From positions 1 to 40,849 of the forward strand of contig DWWS01000039.1 of assembly GCA_019119595.1 (NCBI GenBank): a DNA stretch of 40,849 bases, given 5' to 3'. A program made the position numbers and the translations under genes. Numbering within the stretch: the stretch's first letter is position 1; each line of letters begins with the position of its first letter. The stretch comes from Candidatus Eisenbergiella merdavium. GTDB lineage: Bacteria; Bacillota; Clostridia; Lachnospirales; Lachnospiraceae. Below are positions 16,132 through 23,706 of the stretch, piece after piece. The notes under the pieces are model-generated. The model was not told the origin of the DNA and did not search any database. It was given only the letters and a program-made list of their open reading frames with translations.

Positions 16132-17783
16132 GAAGGCAAATGAACCGGGAAGACGGGTTTCCATTTTTGAAAAAATTTTCATTTTTGAAAGCGGTGTTTT
16201 TCACCGCGGCGCTTTTTGCCGCCGCTCTCCTCTCCGGCTGTCACGGGCAGCGGGAGCAGGCGGCCTTCACCGTTCCTGAGGAGTTTGACGCCTCAAGGAG
16301 CTATGAGATCACCTTCTGGGCAAAAAATGACACCAATATCCGCCAGACCGATATTTACAAGAAGGCCATCGCGGATTTTCAGGCGCTGTATCCCAATATC
16401 ACGGTCAACCTGCGTCTGTATACGGATTACGGAAAGATCTACAATGACGTGATCACCAACATTTCCACGGGAACCACGCCCAACGTGTGCATCACCTATC
16501 CGGATCATATCGCCACCTATTTAACGGGCGACAACGTGGTGGTGCCTCTGGACGGGCTTTTTTCCGACGAGGCATACGGTCTGGGCGGAAGCGCCCTCGC
16601 CTTTGAGTCGCCGGATCGAGCCGGGATCATCCCGCAGTTTCTGGAGGAATGCCTTGTGGGGGGACATTATTACGCGGTGCCCTTCATGCGCTCCACCGAG
16701 GCCTGTTATATCAACAAAACCTACGTGGAGGCCCTTGGCTACACTCTGCCGGAAACGCTGACCTGGGATTTCATCTGGGAGGTTTCCGAGGCTGCCACGG
16801 CCAGAAATGCGGACGGTACCTTCGCCCTGAACGGGCAGGAGGTTCTGATCCCCTTCATCTACAAATCCACGGACAACATGATGATCCAGATGCTGAAGCA
16901 GAAGGACGCGGGCTACTCCACAGGAAACGGAGATATCCTGATCTTCAACGACACGACCTCGCAGCTCCTTCATACGATCGCGGAGCATACCGCCACCGGC
17001 GCCTTTTCCACCTTCAAGATCTCCGGCTATCCCGCCAATTTCCTGAACGCGGGCCAGTGCGTTTTTGCCGTGGATTCCACCGCGGGGGCCACCTGGATGG
17101 GAAGTCATGCGCCTCTGGTCGATATCGCGGAGGAATCCATCGTGGATTTTGAAACCGCGGTCATGCCCATCCCGCAGTTTGATCCGCAGAATCCGCAGAT
17201 GATCTCCCAGGGGCCGTCCATCTGTATTTTTAATAAGGAGGATCCCCAGGAGGTGCTCGCTTCCTGGCTGTTCACCCAGTATCTTCTGACAAACGAGGTG
17301 CAGATCGCTTATTCCCAGACGGAGGGCTATGCGCCCGTCACCTCCTGCGCCCAGTCCTCCGACGAGTATCAGGACTATCTTTCCCGCGCCGGGGAGGACA
17401 ACGATACTTATTATGATGTGAAGATCGAAGCGACCCGGATCCTGCTCGGCAACACGGAAAACACCTTTGTCACGCCGGTCTTCAACGGCTCCACCTCCCT
17501 GCGCGACGCGGCGGGTGAGCTCATCGAGAGCGTGACCAAGTCCGTCCGCAGGCATGAAACGGTGGACGACGCCTATATCGAGCAGCTTTATGAGGAGCAG
17601 ACCAGCCTGCATCATTTGAATGAAACGTCCGCCTCCGGCGGCGGAAAGGCAGATCTCGGCCCGCTCCCTCCAGCCGCCAGGATCCTTCTCGGGTGTCTGG
17701 CCGCCGCCTGGGTGCTGATCCTTGCCTGTCTGCTTGCAGGGAAGCTCAGGAGCAAAGAGCGGACAAATGAAAAAAGGTTGTAA
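16128..17783 (+). CDS. Substrate-binding lipoprotein of the importer, with C-terminal membrane helix
   Basis: 551 residues. A signal peptide with lipobox LLSGC (Cys about residue 37) is followed by a family 1 extracellular solute-binding fold: YEITFWAKNDTN near 57, FQALYPNITVNLRLYTDYGKIYNDV, VPFMRSTEACYINKTYVEALG, and SQGPSICIFNK. The ligand is uncertain; the whole operon resembles UgpBAEC-like glycerol-phosphate or sugar systems. Unusually, after a Gly/Pro linker the protein ends in a hydrophobic helix (about residues 517-538) and a basic tail (KLRSKERTNEKRL). Binding proteins of this class normally have only the N-terminal lipid. The gene overlaps the upstream permease by 4 bases. Confidence 0.88.
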   Translation: MRRQMNREDGFPFLKKFSFLKAVFFTAALFAAALLSGCHGQREQAAFTVPEEFDASRSYEITFWAKNDTNIRQTDIYKKAIADFQALYPNITVNLRLYTDYGKIYNDVITNISTGTTPNVCITYPDHIATYLTGDNVVVPLDGLFSDEAYGLGGSALAFESPDRAGIIPQFLEECLVGGHYYAVPFMRSTEACYINKTYVEALGYTLPETLTWDFIWEVSEAATARNADGTFALNGQEVLIPFIYKSTDNMMIQMLKQKDAGYSTGNGDILIFNDTTSQLLHTIAEHTATGAFSTFKISGYPANFLNAGQCVFAVDSTAGATWMGSHAPLVDIAEESIVDFETAVMPIPQFDPQNPQMISQGPSICIFNKEDPQEVLASWLFTQYLLTNEVQIAYSQTEGYAPVTSCAQSSDEYQDYLSRAGEDNDTYYDVKIEATRILLGNTENTFVTPVFNGSTSLRDAAGELIESVTKSVRRHETVDDAYIEQLYEEQTSLHHLNETSASGGGKADLGPLPPAARILLGCLAAAWVLILACLLAGKLRSKERTNEKRL

Positions 17784-17809
17784 AAGACAAATGAAAAAAG
17801 GTTGTAAAA
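17762..17809 (+). repeat. Perfect 24-bp tandem duplication across the stop codon
   Basis: Bases 17762-17785 and 17786-17809 are identical copies of a 24-base unit starting GACAAATGAAAAAAGG. The first copy encodes the last residues (TNEKRL) and stop of the binding-protein gene; the second copy is untranslated. It looks like a recent slippage duplication. Confidence 0.9.
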
Positions 17810-17813
17810 ACCG

Positions 17814-17841
17814 TTGATTTCCTGACTTTTTCGGCTATAAT
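17814..17841 (+). promoter_or_regulatory. Promoter of the 17915 lipoprotein gene
   Basis: TTGATT (17814-17819), a 16-base spacer and a perfect TATAAT (17836-17841). The predicted start near 17848 leaves a leader of about 65 bases containing the inverted repeat at 17860-17882. Confidence 0.6.
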
Positions 17842-17859
17842 AAAACTGTTTATGATAAT

Positions 17860-17882
17860 TTTTCATGATCCGGTCATGAAAA
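17860..17882. promoter_or_regulatory. Inverted repeat in the lipoprotein leader
   Basis: TTTTCATGA-TCCGG-TCATGAAAA is a perfect 9-base inverted repeat around a 5-base centre, about 10-35 bases downstream of the predicted transcription start. It may be a repressor operator or an mRNA hairpin; no T-run follows. Confidence 0.5.
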
Positions 17883-17914
17883 GCAATCTCATACGAGAGA
17901 AGGAGAGGAACATT

Positions 17915-18862
17915 ATGAAAAAGATTTTGAGCACGGTCCTGGCTGTAACCATGGCGTTTGCTCTGGCAGGCTGCGCAGGTGGCAGCACCAGTGGAAGCAC
18001 CGGTGAGAGCGCTGCGCAGAGCGCGGAAGCTGTAGAAAGCGCCGCAGAAGAGAGCACGCCCGCCGAGACGGCTGCGGAAAGCACGGAAGCCGCAGAAGAA
18101 ACCGCTTCCGATGACAGCGCCGCTGCGGGAGAAGTTATGAGCTATGAGGATTACATGGCCGCCGAGGTGGATACCGAGGTTACCGTGGAAGCCTATGTTC
18201 AGGCGAAGCAGTCCTGGTGGGAGGACAAGGCCACCGTTTACGCACAGGATGAGAACGGCGGATATTTCTTCTATAACCTGGTATGCTCCGAGGAAGATTA
18301 TGAGAAGCTGGTTCCCGGTACCAGGATCCGTGTGACCGGCTACAAGGCCGAGTGGTCCGGAGAGGTGGAGATCATGGACGGCTCCTTTACTTTTGTGGAA
18401 GGCGCGGATTCCTTTATCGCAGAGCCTCTTGACGTAACCGCAATGCTTGGAACCGACGAGCTGATCGCGCATCAGAACGAGTTTGTTGAATTTAAGGGCC
18501 TGACCGTGGAAGCCGCGGGTCAGGATGCGGACGGAAACGATGTTGCATTCCTGTACAACTGGGATGGCTCCGGCACGGACGGCGACGATCTGTATTTCAA
18601 CGCTTCCTATAATGGTACGACCTATACCTTTACCATTGAGTCCTATCTGTGCGACAATACCACGGATGTGTACGCAGCAGTGAAGGAGCTTCAGATCGGA
18701 GATACCATCGACATGCAGGGCTTCCTGTACTGGTATGAGGGCGTGAACCCCCACATCACCTCCGTAACCGCCGCGGCGGATGCAGCGGAAGGCACCGAGG
18801 CTGCCGAGGGCACTGAAGCCGCTGAGACGGAAGCTGCTGAAACGGAAACCGCTGCCGAATAA
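17915..18862 (+). CDS. Lipoprotein with two OB-fold-like domains, function unknown
   Basis: 315 residues. The lipobox LAGC (Cys20) directs it to the outer face of the membrane. A low-complexity Ser/Ala/Glu/Thr linker (about 22-75) precedes two beta-rich segments with an OB-fold-like pattern: TEVTVEAYVQAKQSWW...GTRIRVTGYKAEWSGEVEI (about 85-165) and NEFVEFKGLTVEAAG...IGDTIDMQGFLYWYEG (about 185-280). A Glu/Thr/Ala tail follows. The start has AGGAGAGG upstream. It lies 130 bases behind the binding-protein gene but has its own promoter and a strong terminator, so it can be expressed separately. I do not recognise a named family; a ligand-binding or accessory role for the importer is only suggested by position. 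Confidence 0.75.
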   Translation: MKKILSTVLAVTMAFALAGCAGGSTSGSTGESAAQSAEAVESAAEESTPAETAAESTEAAEETASDDSAAAGEVMSYEDYMAAEVDTEVTVEAYVQAKQSWWEDKATVYAQDENGGYFFYNLVCSEEDYEKLVPGTRIRVTGYKAEWSGEVEIMDGSFTFVEGADSFIAEPLDVTAMLGTDELIAHQNEFVEFKGLTVEAAGQDADGNDVAFLYNWDGSGTDGDDLYFNASYNGTTYTFTIESYLCDNTTDVYAAVKELQIGDTIDMQGFLYWYEGVNPHITSVTAAADAAEGTEAAEGTEAAETEAAETETAAE

Positions 18863-18915
18863 ATGTTCCGGCATGGCGGCTTTCTGCGGAAATGAATAAA
18901 AAGCGGAAGCTTTAA

Positions 18916-18967
18916 CGGACGCCGCATTTCCTCTTAACTTATCAGGAAATGCGGCGTCCGCTTTTTT
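18916..18967 (+). terminator. Rho-independent terminator after the lipoprotein gene
   Basis: A perfect 17-base stem (18916-18932 with 18944-18960, arm CGGACGCCGCATTTCCT) with an 11-base loop is followed by CTTTTTT. It lies between two convergent genes; on the minus strand no T-run follows, so it mainly serves the plus strand. Confidence 0.9.
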
Positions 18968-19004
18968 CAGGGCAGATCCTTTTCTTTTTCTGCCGTATCC
19001 TTCT

Positions 19005-19751
19005 TTAATCTGTAAGGGTCAGGAAATTACCGCTTTCCAGATCTGCCGCCAGATCATTGCAGAGGATGGCGGTTCCCGAAAGGATATCGGGGTCGATCAC
19101 AGTCTCCGTCTCAGAAACAGTTTCATAAGCACCGTTTCCATAGGAAAGAAGAACCACTTCTGTCTCCGCGCCGCCGCCAGAACGCACCAGCGCCAGCTCA
19201 CGATAGCCGTTGATGATCTCATCCGTCACCAGAACCGGAGGGTTCACCAGGGTAAATGTCTGAAGCACCTCGCCGCCCTCCTCCATCAAAAGAGCGGAGG
19301 AACCGCCGGATCCGCTCACCGACGGACCGGCTGCGAGCACGAAGATCTCATTGTTTCCATCGTCGTCTAAATCTACATAATTGTAGTAATATCGTGTCGC
19401 CTCCCATTCCTCTTCGGGAATCATATACTCGTCAATAATGGCTGCGCGGACAAGCTCGTTGGGAGCCGTTTCCGATGCCATGCGCTGCGCGCTTGCCGGG
19501 AGCCAGGCAAACGCATCATCAAAACCGCTTCCCTGCATTCCCTCATCCAGCTCCATTCCCTCCATGCCCGACTCCAGTTCCTCCTCCAGGCTGTATTCCT
19601 CCTGCAGGTCCGCATCCTCCGCCGCATACACATCCTCCCCGTCCTGCGAAGAGCCAAAATTCTTCGGCAGCATGGGAAGCCCCGAACACCCGAACAGCAG
19701 CATGGAGGCCGCCGCAGTCACACCGATCATCACCGTTAATTTCTTCTTCAT
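19005..19751 (-). CDS. Hypothetical lipoprotein with a DxDxDGxxE-type motif
   Basis: 248 residues. A signal peptide with lipobox LLFGC (Cys about 22) is followed by an acidic low-complexity region rich in Glu, Met and Gly (about 40-75) and a compact domain (about 80-245). That domain contains YVDLDDDGNNEIFVLAAGP, a calcium-loop/FG-GAP-like pattern typical of extracellular beta-propeller-like or dockerin-like loops. The start is ATG 19751 behind GGAGAGG; a TTG one codon upstream is ignored. It converges on the strong terminator at 18916. I do not recognise a specific family. Confidence 0.75.
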   Translation of the reverse strand: MKKKLTVMIGVTAAASMLLFGCSGLPMLPKNFGSSQDGEDVYAAEDADLQEEYSLEEELESGMEGMELDEGMQGSGFDDAFAWLPASAQRMASETAPNELVRAAIIDEYMIPEEEWEATRYYYNYVDLDDDGNNEIFVLAAGPSVSGSGGSSALLMEEGGEVLQTFTLVNPPVLVTDEIINGYRELALVRSGGGAETEVVLLSYGNGAYETVSETETVIDPDILSGTAILCNDLAADLESGNFLTLTD

Positions 19752-19879
19752 CAAATCTTACCTCTCCTTTCGAAGCATTGCATTCTGAATATCCGGCTTT
19801 TGGCCGTCCGGCCATTCTCCGCCGTTTCGCTTCTTTCTCATCCTAAACGGCAAGCCTAAAGATGAGACAAAGGAAAAGG

Positions 19880-20695
19880 TTAAAATTCGTTAAGCTTTTC
19901 ATCCCGCGCGGCCATTTCCTCCAGATACCGGGCGATCCCGTCCTCCTGATTGCTTCCGATCACCAGATCCGCCGCCTCCTTCACCTCCCTGACCGCGTTT
20001 CCCATGGCTATCCCCAGACCGCACAGCTTCAGCATGCCGATATCCACATGATCGTCCCCGAAGGCTGCGATCTCCTCCACAGCTATCCCCGAGGCCTCGC
20101 AGAGCCTGCGGATCGCCTGCTCCTTGGTCGCCGTTTTCCTGGTAAACTTATACCACTCACCGTCCGAAAAACGGACGCAGTCGCAGTCCGGCAGCAGCTC
20201 CTTCAGCCGCTCGGCCTGTCCGGCGTCGAAAATCTCCACACACATCTTCAGGGAACGGTGGGAAAAATCCCGGTAGTCGGTGTAAATGCTTCCGCCCCAG
20301 CTCGGATCCCATTTCAGCGGATCCATTTTGTAATTCCAGAAATGTCCCTCCTGCGTATCGATGGTGATCTCGCAGCCTTCTCCGCACACGCTCCTGGCGG
20401 CCGCTATCATGCGGGCGGTCTCCTCCTCAGAAAAATCATCCCGGTAAATGATGCTTCCCAGATACTTTACCAGAGCGCCTCCGCTGGAAATGATGACATC
20501 GGGCTGCAGCCTCTGCAGGAAGGTCATGCAGTTTTCTTCGCTGCGGGAGGTGGCTACCCCGATCAGAAGCCCTTCTCTCCTGCATTTTTCCAGAGCGCCA
20601 AGCGTGCGCTGCGAAATGGTCTTGTCATCTTGCAGCAGCGTGCCGTCCAGATCGAAAAGCAGAAGCTTTGTTGTTTGCTTTGTCTGTGCCGCCAT
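19880..20695 (-). CDS. Cof-type HAD-superfamily phosphatase
   Basis: 271 residues. It has the HAD catalytic motif LLFDLDGTLL (nucleophile Asp15, acid/base Asp17), motif II in VATSRSEEN, and motif IV IAAFGDDHVDIGMLK, followed by GIAMGNAVREVKEAADLVIGSNQEDGIARYLE. This is the usual ending of Cof/YidA-type sugar-phosphate or nucleotide phosphatases. GGAGG precedes the ATG at 20695; the longer open frame upstream is low-quality and arginine-rich. It is cytosolic with an unknown substrate, and lies downstream of the DUF1016 gene with two hairpins between them. Confidence 0.9.
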   Translation of the reverse strand: MAAQTKQTTKLLLFDLDGTLLQDDKTISQRTLGALEKCRREGLLIGVATSRSEENCMTFLQRLQPDVIISSGGALVKYLGSIIYRDDFSEEETARMIAAARSVCGEGCEITIDTQEGHFWNYKMDPLKWDPSWGGSIYTDYRDFSHRSLKMCVEIFDAGQAERLKELLPDCDCVRFSDGEWYKFTRKTATKEQAIRRLCEASGIAVEEIAAFGDDHVDIGMLKLCGLGIAMGNAVREVKEAADLVIGSNQEDGIARYLEEMAARDEKLNEF

Positions 20696-20719
20696 TGGCT
20701 TTTTCCTCCTTCTCCGCCG

Positions 20720-20755
20720 CCAGGAGCGGCATCCTGGCACGAACGAGGTTCGTGC
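20720..20755. repeat. Paired short hairpins (possible REP-like element)
   Basis: Two perfect inverted repeats touch: CCAGGA-N6-TCCTGG (20720-20737) and GCACGAAC-GAG-GTTCGTGC (20737-20755). They sit between two same-strand genes. No T-run follows on the minus strand, so this is not a standard terminator. A similar pair of short-loop hairpins lies at 39647-39687. Confidence 0.5.
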
Positions 20756-20783
20756 ACGCCACCCTTTCCTCCTTGCGCTTTTT

Positions 20784-21848
20784 TCAATGATTTCGGTTTT
20801 TCTCTTTCTGCAGCTCGTTCTCGATCTCTTCAATCGAAGGCAGAGATCCCTTGAAGTCTTCCGGTATCAGCTTTGAAAGCTCATACGATGACACTCCCAG
20901 CGGCTGACTGCTGGATTCCAAAGCATACTGCGCTTTTACATTATCCTTGGACTTGCACACAAGCAGTCCAAGGGTCGGAGTGTCCTGTTCTGTTTTAAGC
21001 TGATGGTTGACCGCTACCACATAGGTTCCAAGCTGCCCCGCATAAGATGATTCAAATTCTGTGATTTTCACCTCTACTACCACATAGCAGTGCAGACGGA
21101 TGTGATAAAACAGCATATCGATAAAATTTTCTGTTTCTCCAATCTCAATCCGATACTCCCGGCCAACAAAAGCAAAACCATTGCCCAACTCCAGCAGGAA
21201 TTTCTGAATGTTGTCCATCAGGGCATCCTTCAGCTCCCTTTCGTTGTAGCTTTGCGTCAGGGTGATAAAATCAAACTTATACGGATCTTTTGTAATCTCC
21301 TGTGCCAGGCCGCTCTGGACAGCCGGAAGCGTCATCTTGAAATTTGTAATCGCTTTTCCCTGTCGTTCATAAAGGTCTGTATCCAGAAAATTCAGCAGCA
21401 CAGCCCGAGACCAGTTGTTCTGAAGTACCTGATTTACAAAAAACAGTGCTTTCTGGGGATTGCCTTTGCATTTGTCCAGAATAGTACGTTGATGTCCCCA
21501 TGGAATACAGAACACTATACTTTCATTGAAATCGTCCACAGCTTGTGGACGATTTGCCGCTTCCGGGTACATTTCAAAAAAATACTGCATATATTTCAGA
21601 TTTGTTTCAGAAAAAGATTTTACGTCCGGCAGCTCCTGACGCAGATCATGGCTGATAGTCTTATAAAAATTCTGCCCATAGGAAAACCTGCTTTTTCTGT
21701 CATGAAGTTCTTTTCCCAGCTCCCAGTAAAAACGAAGCATCTCATCATTGACTCTTATCGCAGCCCTGATCTGACTCTGCCGGAATCGTTTACTCACATC
21801 CGATATCCAGTCTTTATACTGATTATCCATTTCTGTCAGTTTTCCCAT
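20784..21848 (-). CDS. DUF1016/YhcG-family PD-(D/E)xK nuclease
   Basis: 354 residues. The N-terminal helical DUF1016_N domain (about 1-150) has FRQSQIRAAIRVNDEMLRFYWELGKEL and SETNLKYMQYFFEMYP. The C-terminal YhcG nuclease domain (about 190-340) has the PD-(D/E)xK core ENFIDMLFYHIRLHCYVVVEVKITEFE. The family is common in accessory regions, often near restriction-modification genes, and its target is not well established. The start is uncertain: GTG 21866, ATG 21848 or ATG 21830; 21848 has GGAGG 11 bases upstream. Base composition is AT-richer than the flanking genes, no restriction-modification partner is nearby, and a truncated GH28 gene ends 73 bases upstream. All this suggests a mobile origin. 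Confidence 0.85.
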   Translation of the reverse strand: MGKLTEMDNQYKDWISDVSKRFRQSQIRAAIRVNDEMLRFYWELGKELHDRKSRFSYGQNFYKTISHDLRQELPDVKSFSETNLKYMQYFFEMYPEAANRPQAVDDFNESIVFCIPWGHQRTILDKCKGNPQKALFFVNQVLQNNWSRAVLLNFLDTDLYERQGKAITNFKMTLPAVQSGLAQEITKDPYKFDFITLTQSYNERELKDALMDNIQKFLLELGNGFAFVGREYRIEIGETENFIDMLFYHIRLHCYVVVEVKITEFESSYAGQLGTYVVAVNHQLKTEQDTPTLGLLVCKSKDNVKAQYALESSSQPLGVSSYELSKLIPEDFKGSLPSIEEIENELQKEKNRNH

Positions 21849-21921
21849 ATCCTTATCTGCCTCCACATTTTAGTTTTTCCAGATAGCTGTACCCAATATG
21901 CCTGCAGCCCCAAAATACCGC

Positions 21922-22603
21922 TCAACAGCCCTCCACTAGGCTTTCCGGCCTTTCATCCTCATGGAGCGTTGCGAAACGCACATTTGACAGCACAATCCCC
22001 TCCACATCGCTGATGCTGCCGATGGACTTCAGGCCGATGCGGACGGCGGCGCACAGGGAGGAGAAGGAGCAGCCGGTGATGTGGACGTCCTCCACCGGAT
22101 ATTCCCGGCTTCCCGCCTGCAGGCAGAGATTGTCGTCCGTCCCCCGGATGCTGCAGTTTGACACAAAAATGTGGGAGCAGCCGTCAAAATCCAGCCCGTC
22201 TCCATTATAGCGCTTCTCATTCCTGATATCCACACCGTCCACCCAGATCCAGGAGGAATCCAGAAAAGCGGTGGTCCAGGCGGCCGCCCGTGAGAGTAAT
22301 GTTTTCCTGATCCCGGGCATACAGAAAGCACCGGTCCATGTCCGGCTCGTTCCGGTATCTGTTATGGTGGGTGTCGTTTCCGTATTTTTCAATCTCTCCG
22401 CTGGCAAGCAGCACTGCGGATTCCGTAATGCACAGTCTCACATTGCTTTTCAGATACAGCGTTCCGCTGACAAAAACGCCGTCCGTGAGGATCACGCTGC
22501 CGCCCCCGTTTTGGCTGCAGGCGTCGATACAGTCCTGGAGGGCTTCGGTGTCGTCCGTTTTCCCGTCCCCCAGCACTCCGTGATCCTTTACCTGATATTC
22601 CAT
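21922..22603 (-). pseudogene. GH28 polygalacturonase-like gene, frameshifted and truncated
   Basis: Reading from 22603 there is an intact GH28 N-terminus (VKDHGVLGDGKTDDTEALQDCI, then NGGGSVILTDGVFVSGTLYLKSNV) up to NITLTGGRLD, where the frame is lost near 22280 and stops at 22217. The family's next block is in another frame: VDGVDIRNEKRYNGDGLDFDGCSHIF, then GTDDNLCLQAG and CAAVRIGLKSIGSI. The NGDGLDFDG and GTDDN segments carry the catalytic aspartates of the family. The segment usually found between these blocks is missing, and the reading ends at 21922, far short of the normal C-terminus. GGAGA precedes the ATG at 22603. It would have degraded pectin; it is now almost certainly inactive. 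Confidence 0.8.
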
Positions 22604-22743
22604 TGCCGTCTCCTTCCTTTCTGTTCTTCCGCACAGTTCTTAAATAACAGCCCTGCTATTTTTGATAACAGGCTCTATTATATAGGAAGGAACCGAAGGC
22701 GCGCCATGGGCCGCCCTGCCGCAAACTGATCTTTTCTGTTATG

Positions 22744-23553
22744 TCAGCTTTTTCCCTGTGCCTTCTGCCGCCTGCTCTCCTCCCGGTAGCCGCTGGGCGT
22801 CAGGCCGGTGCATTTCTTAAACTGGCGCATGAAATGCAGCTCGTTCTCATAGCCGCAGAAGGCGGCGAGGGCCTGAACGGTCATTTCCGTGGTGTCCAGA
22901 TAATACTGGGCGTAGGCAATGCGGGCATCGATCACATCCCGGATGCAGGAGGTTCCGAAAAATTCCCGGTACAGGTGCTGGAAATGGGACAGGCTCAGGT
23001 GCATCCGGCCCGCGAGGGTCTCCACGTCCCATTTTTTGTAGGGAGCGTTCTGAATCTCCATGCGTAGCTCGTTCATGGGCTGATAATACTTGTTCCCGCT
23101 GTGTGCATCCACCGCCGCATGAACCTGGGAGGCCAGAGAAAAGAGCAGTGCGTGCATCAGGCTGTCCAGCGTCTGCCGCTTATACGGATGGCCGGAGAGG
23201 GCCTCCGTCACCACAAGGCGGCTGTACTCGGAAAGCCGCCCCAGCCAGGGCAGTGCAAACGGAGTGTCCAGCGGCAGCTCCAGCTTGTCAAGGAGGCTCT
23301 CATCCTCCCCGTGCAGTTCAAAATGGATCCAGTCATCGTTGTAATCGGGCCTGCGGCAGCCGTAATGCACGTAGGAATGCTTCCCGTACAGAAGCCCCGT
23401 ATTGGGAGGAAGCTCTGTGTACTTTCCGTCCTTTTCAAAAAAGCTTTCCGTCTTGATCAAAAGAAGGGTATAATCGTCGTTTCCCCGTGGATTCAGGCTG
23501 TCCAGAACAGTGGTATGCCTGGAATCGTAGCCGCACCTGTTCACCGTGATCAT
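22744..23553 (-). CDS. AraC family regulator of the GH43 gene
   Basis: 269 residues. The N-terminal cupin-like sensor domain (about 1-150) includes PPNTGLLYGKHSYVHYGC. The C-terminal pair of AraC helix-turn-helix motifs (about 170-262) has DVETLAGRMHLSLSHFQHLYREFFG and TVQALAAFCGYENELHFMRQFKKCTGLTPSGYR. The ATG at 23553 is chosen because the codons from the ATG 12 bases upstream contain its GGAGG. It is divergent from the GH43 xylosidase with 153 bases between, so it most likely senses a xylan-type sugar and activates that gene. Confidence 0.88.
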   Translation of the reverse strand: MITVNRCGYDSRHTTVLDSLNPRGNDDYTLLLIKTESFFEKDGKYTELPPNTGLLYGKHSYVHYGCRRPDYNDDWIHFELHGEDESLLDKLELPLDTPFALPWLGRLSEYSRLVVTEALSGHPYKRQTLDSLMHALLFSLASQVHAAVDAHSGNKYYQPMNELRMEIQNAPYKKWDVETLAGRMHLSLSHFQHLYREFFGTSCIRDVIDARIAYAQYYLDTTEMTVQALAAFCGYENELHFMRQFKKCTGLTPSGYREESRRQKAQGKS

Positions 23554-23651
23554 GATTACCTCCATGCCGGACCGTTTTTGCCAGGGCAGACATGCCCCGC
23601 GTTTTCAGGCCGGATTTCATAGAATATGTCAGTTTCCCACATTTTAGGAAA

Positions 23652-23680
23652 TTGAAGGGGGTCTGTCAATCAGATATAGT
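23652..23680 (+). promoter_or_regulatory. Promoter of the GH43 gene
   Basis: TTGAAG (23652-23657), a 17-base spacer and TATAGT (23675-23680), with transcription starting near 23687. An inverted repeat TTTCC-N9-GGAAA overlaps the upstream side of the -35 box, a suitable place for the divergent AraC regulator to bind. Confidence 0.6.
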
Positions 23681-23706
23681 TAAAAAAAACAGAAATGGAG
23701 ACTGTC

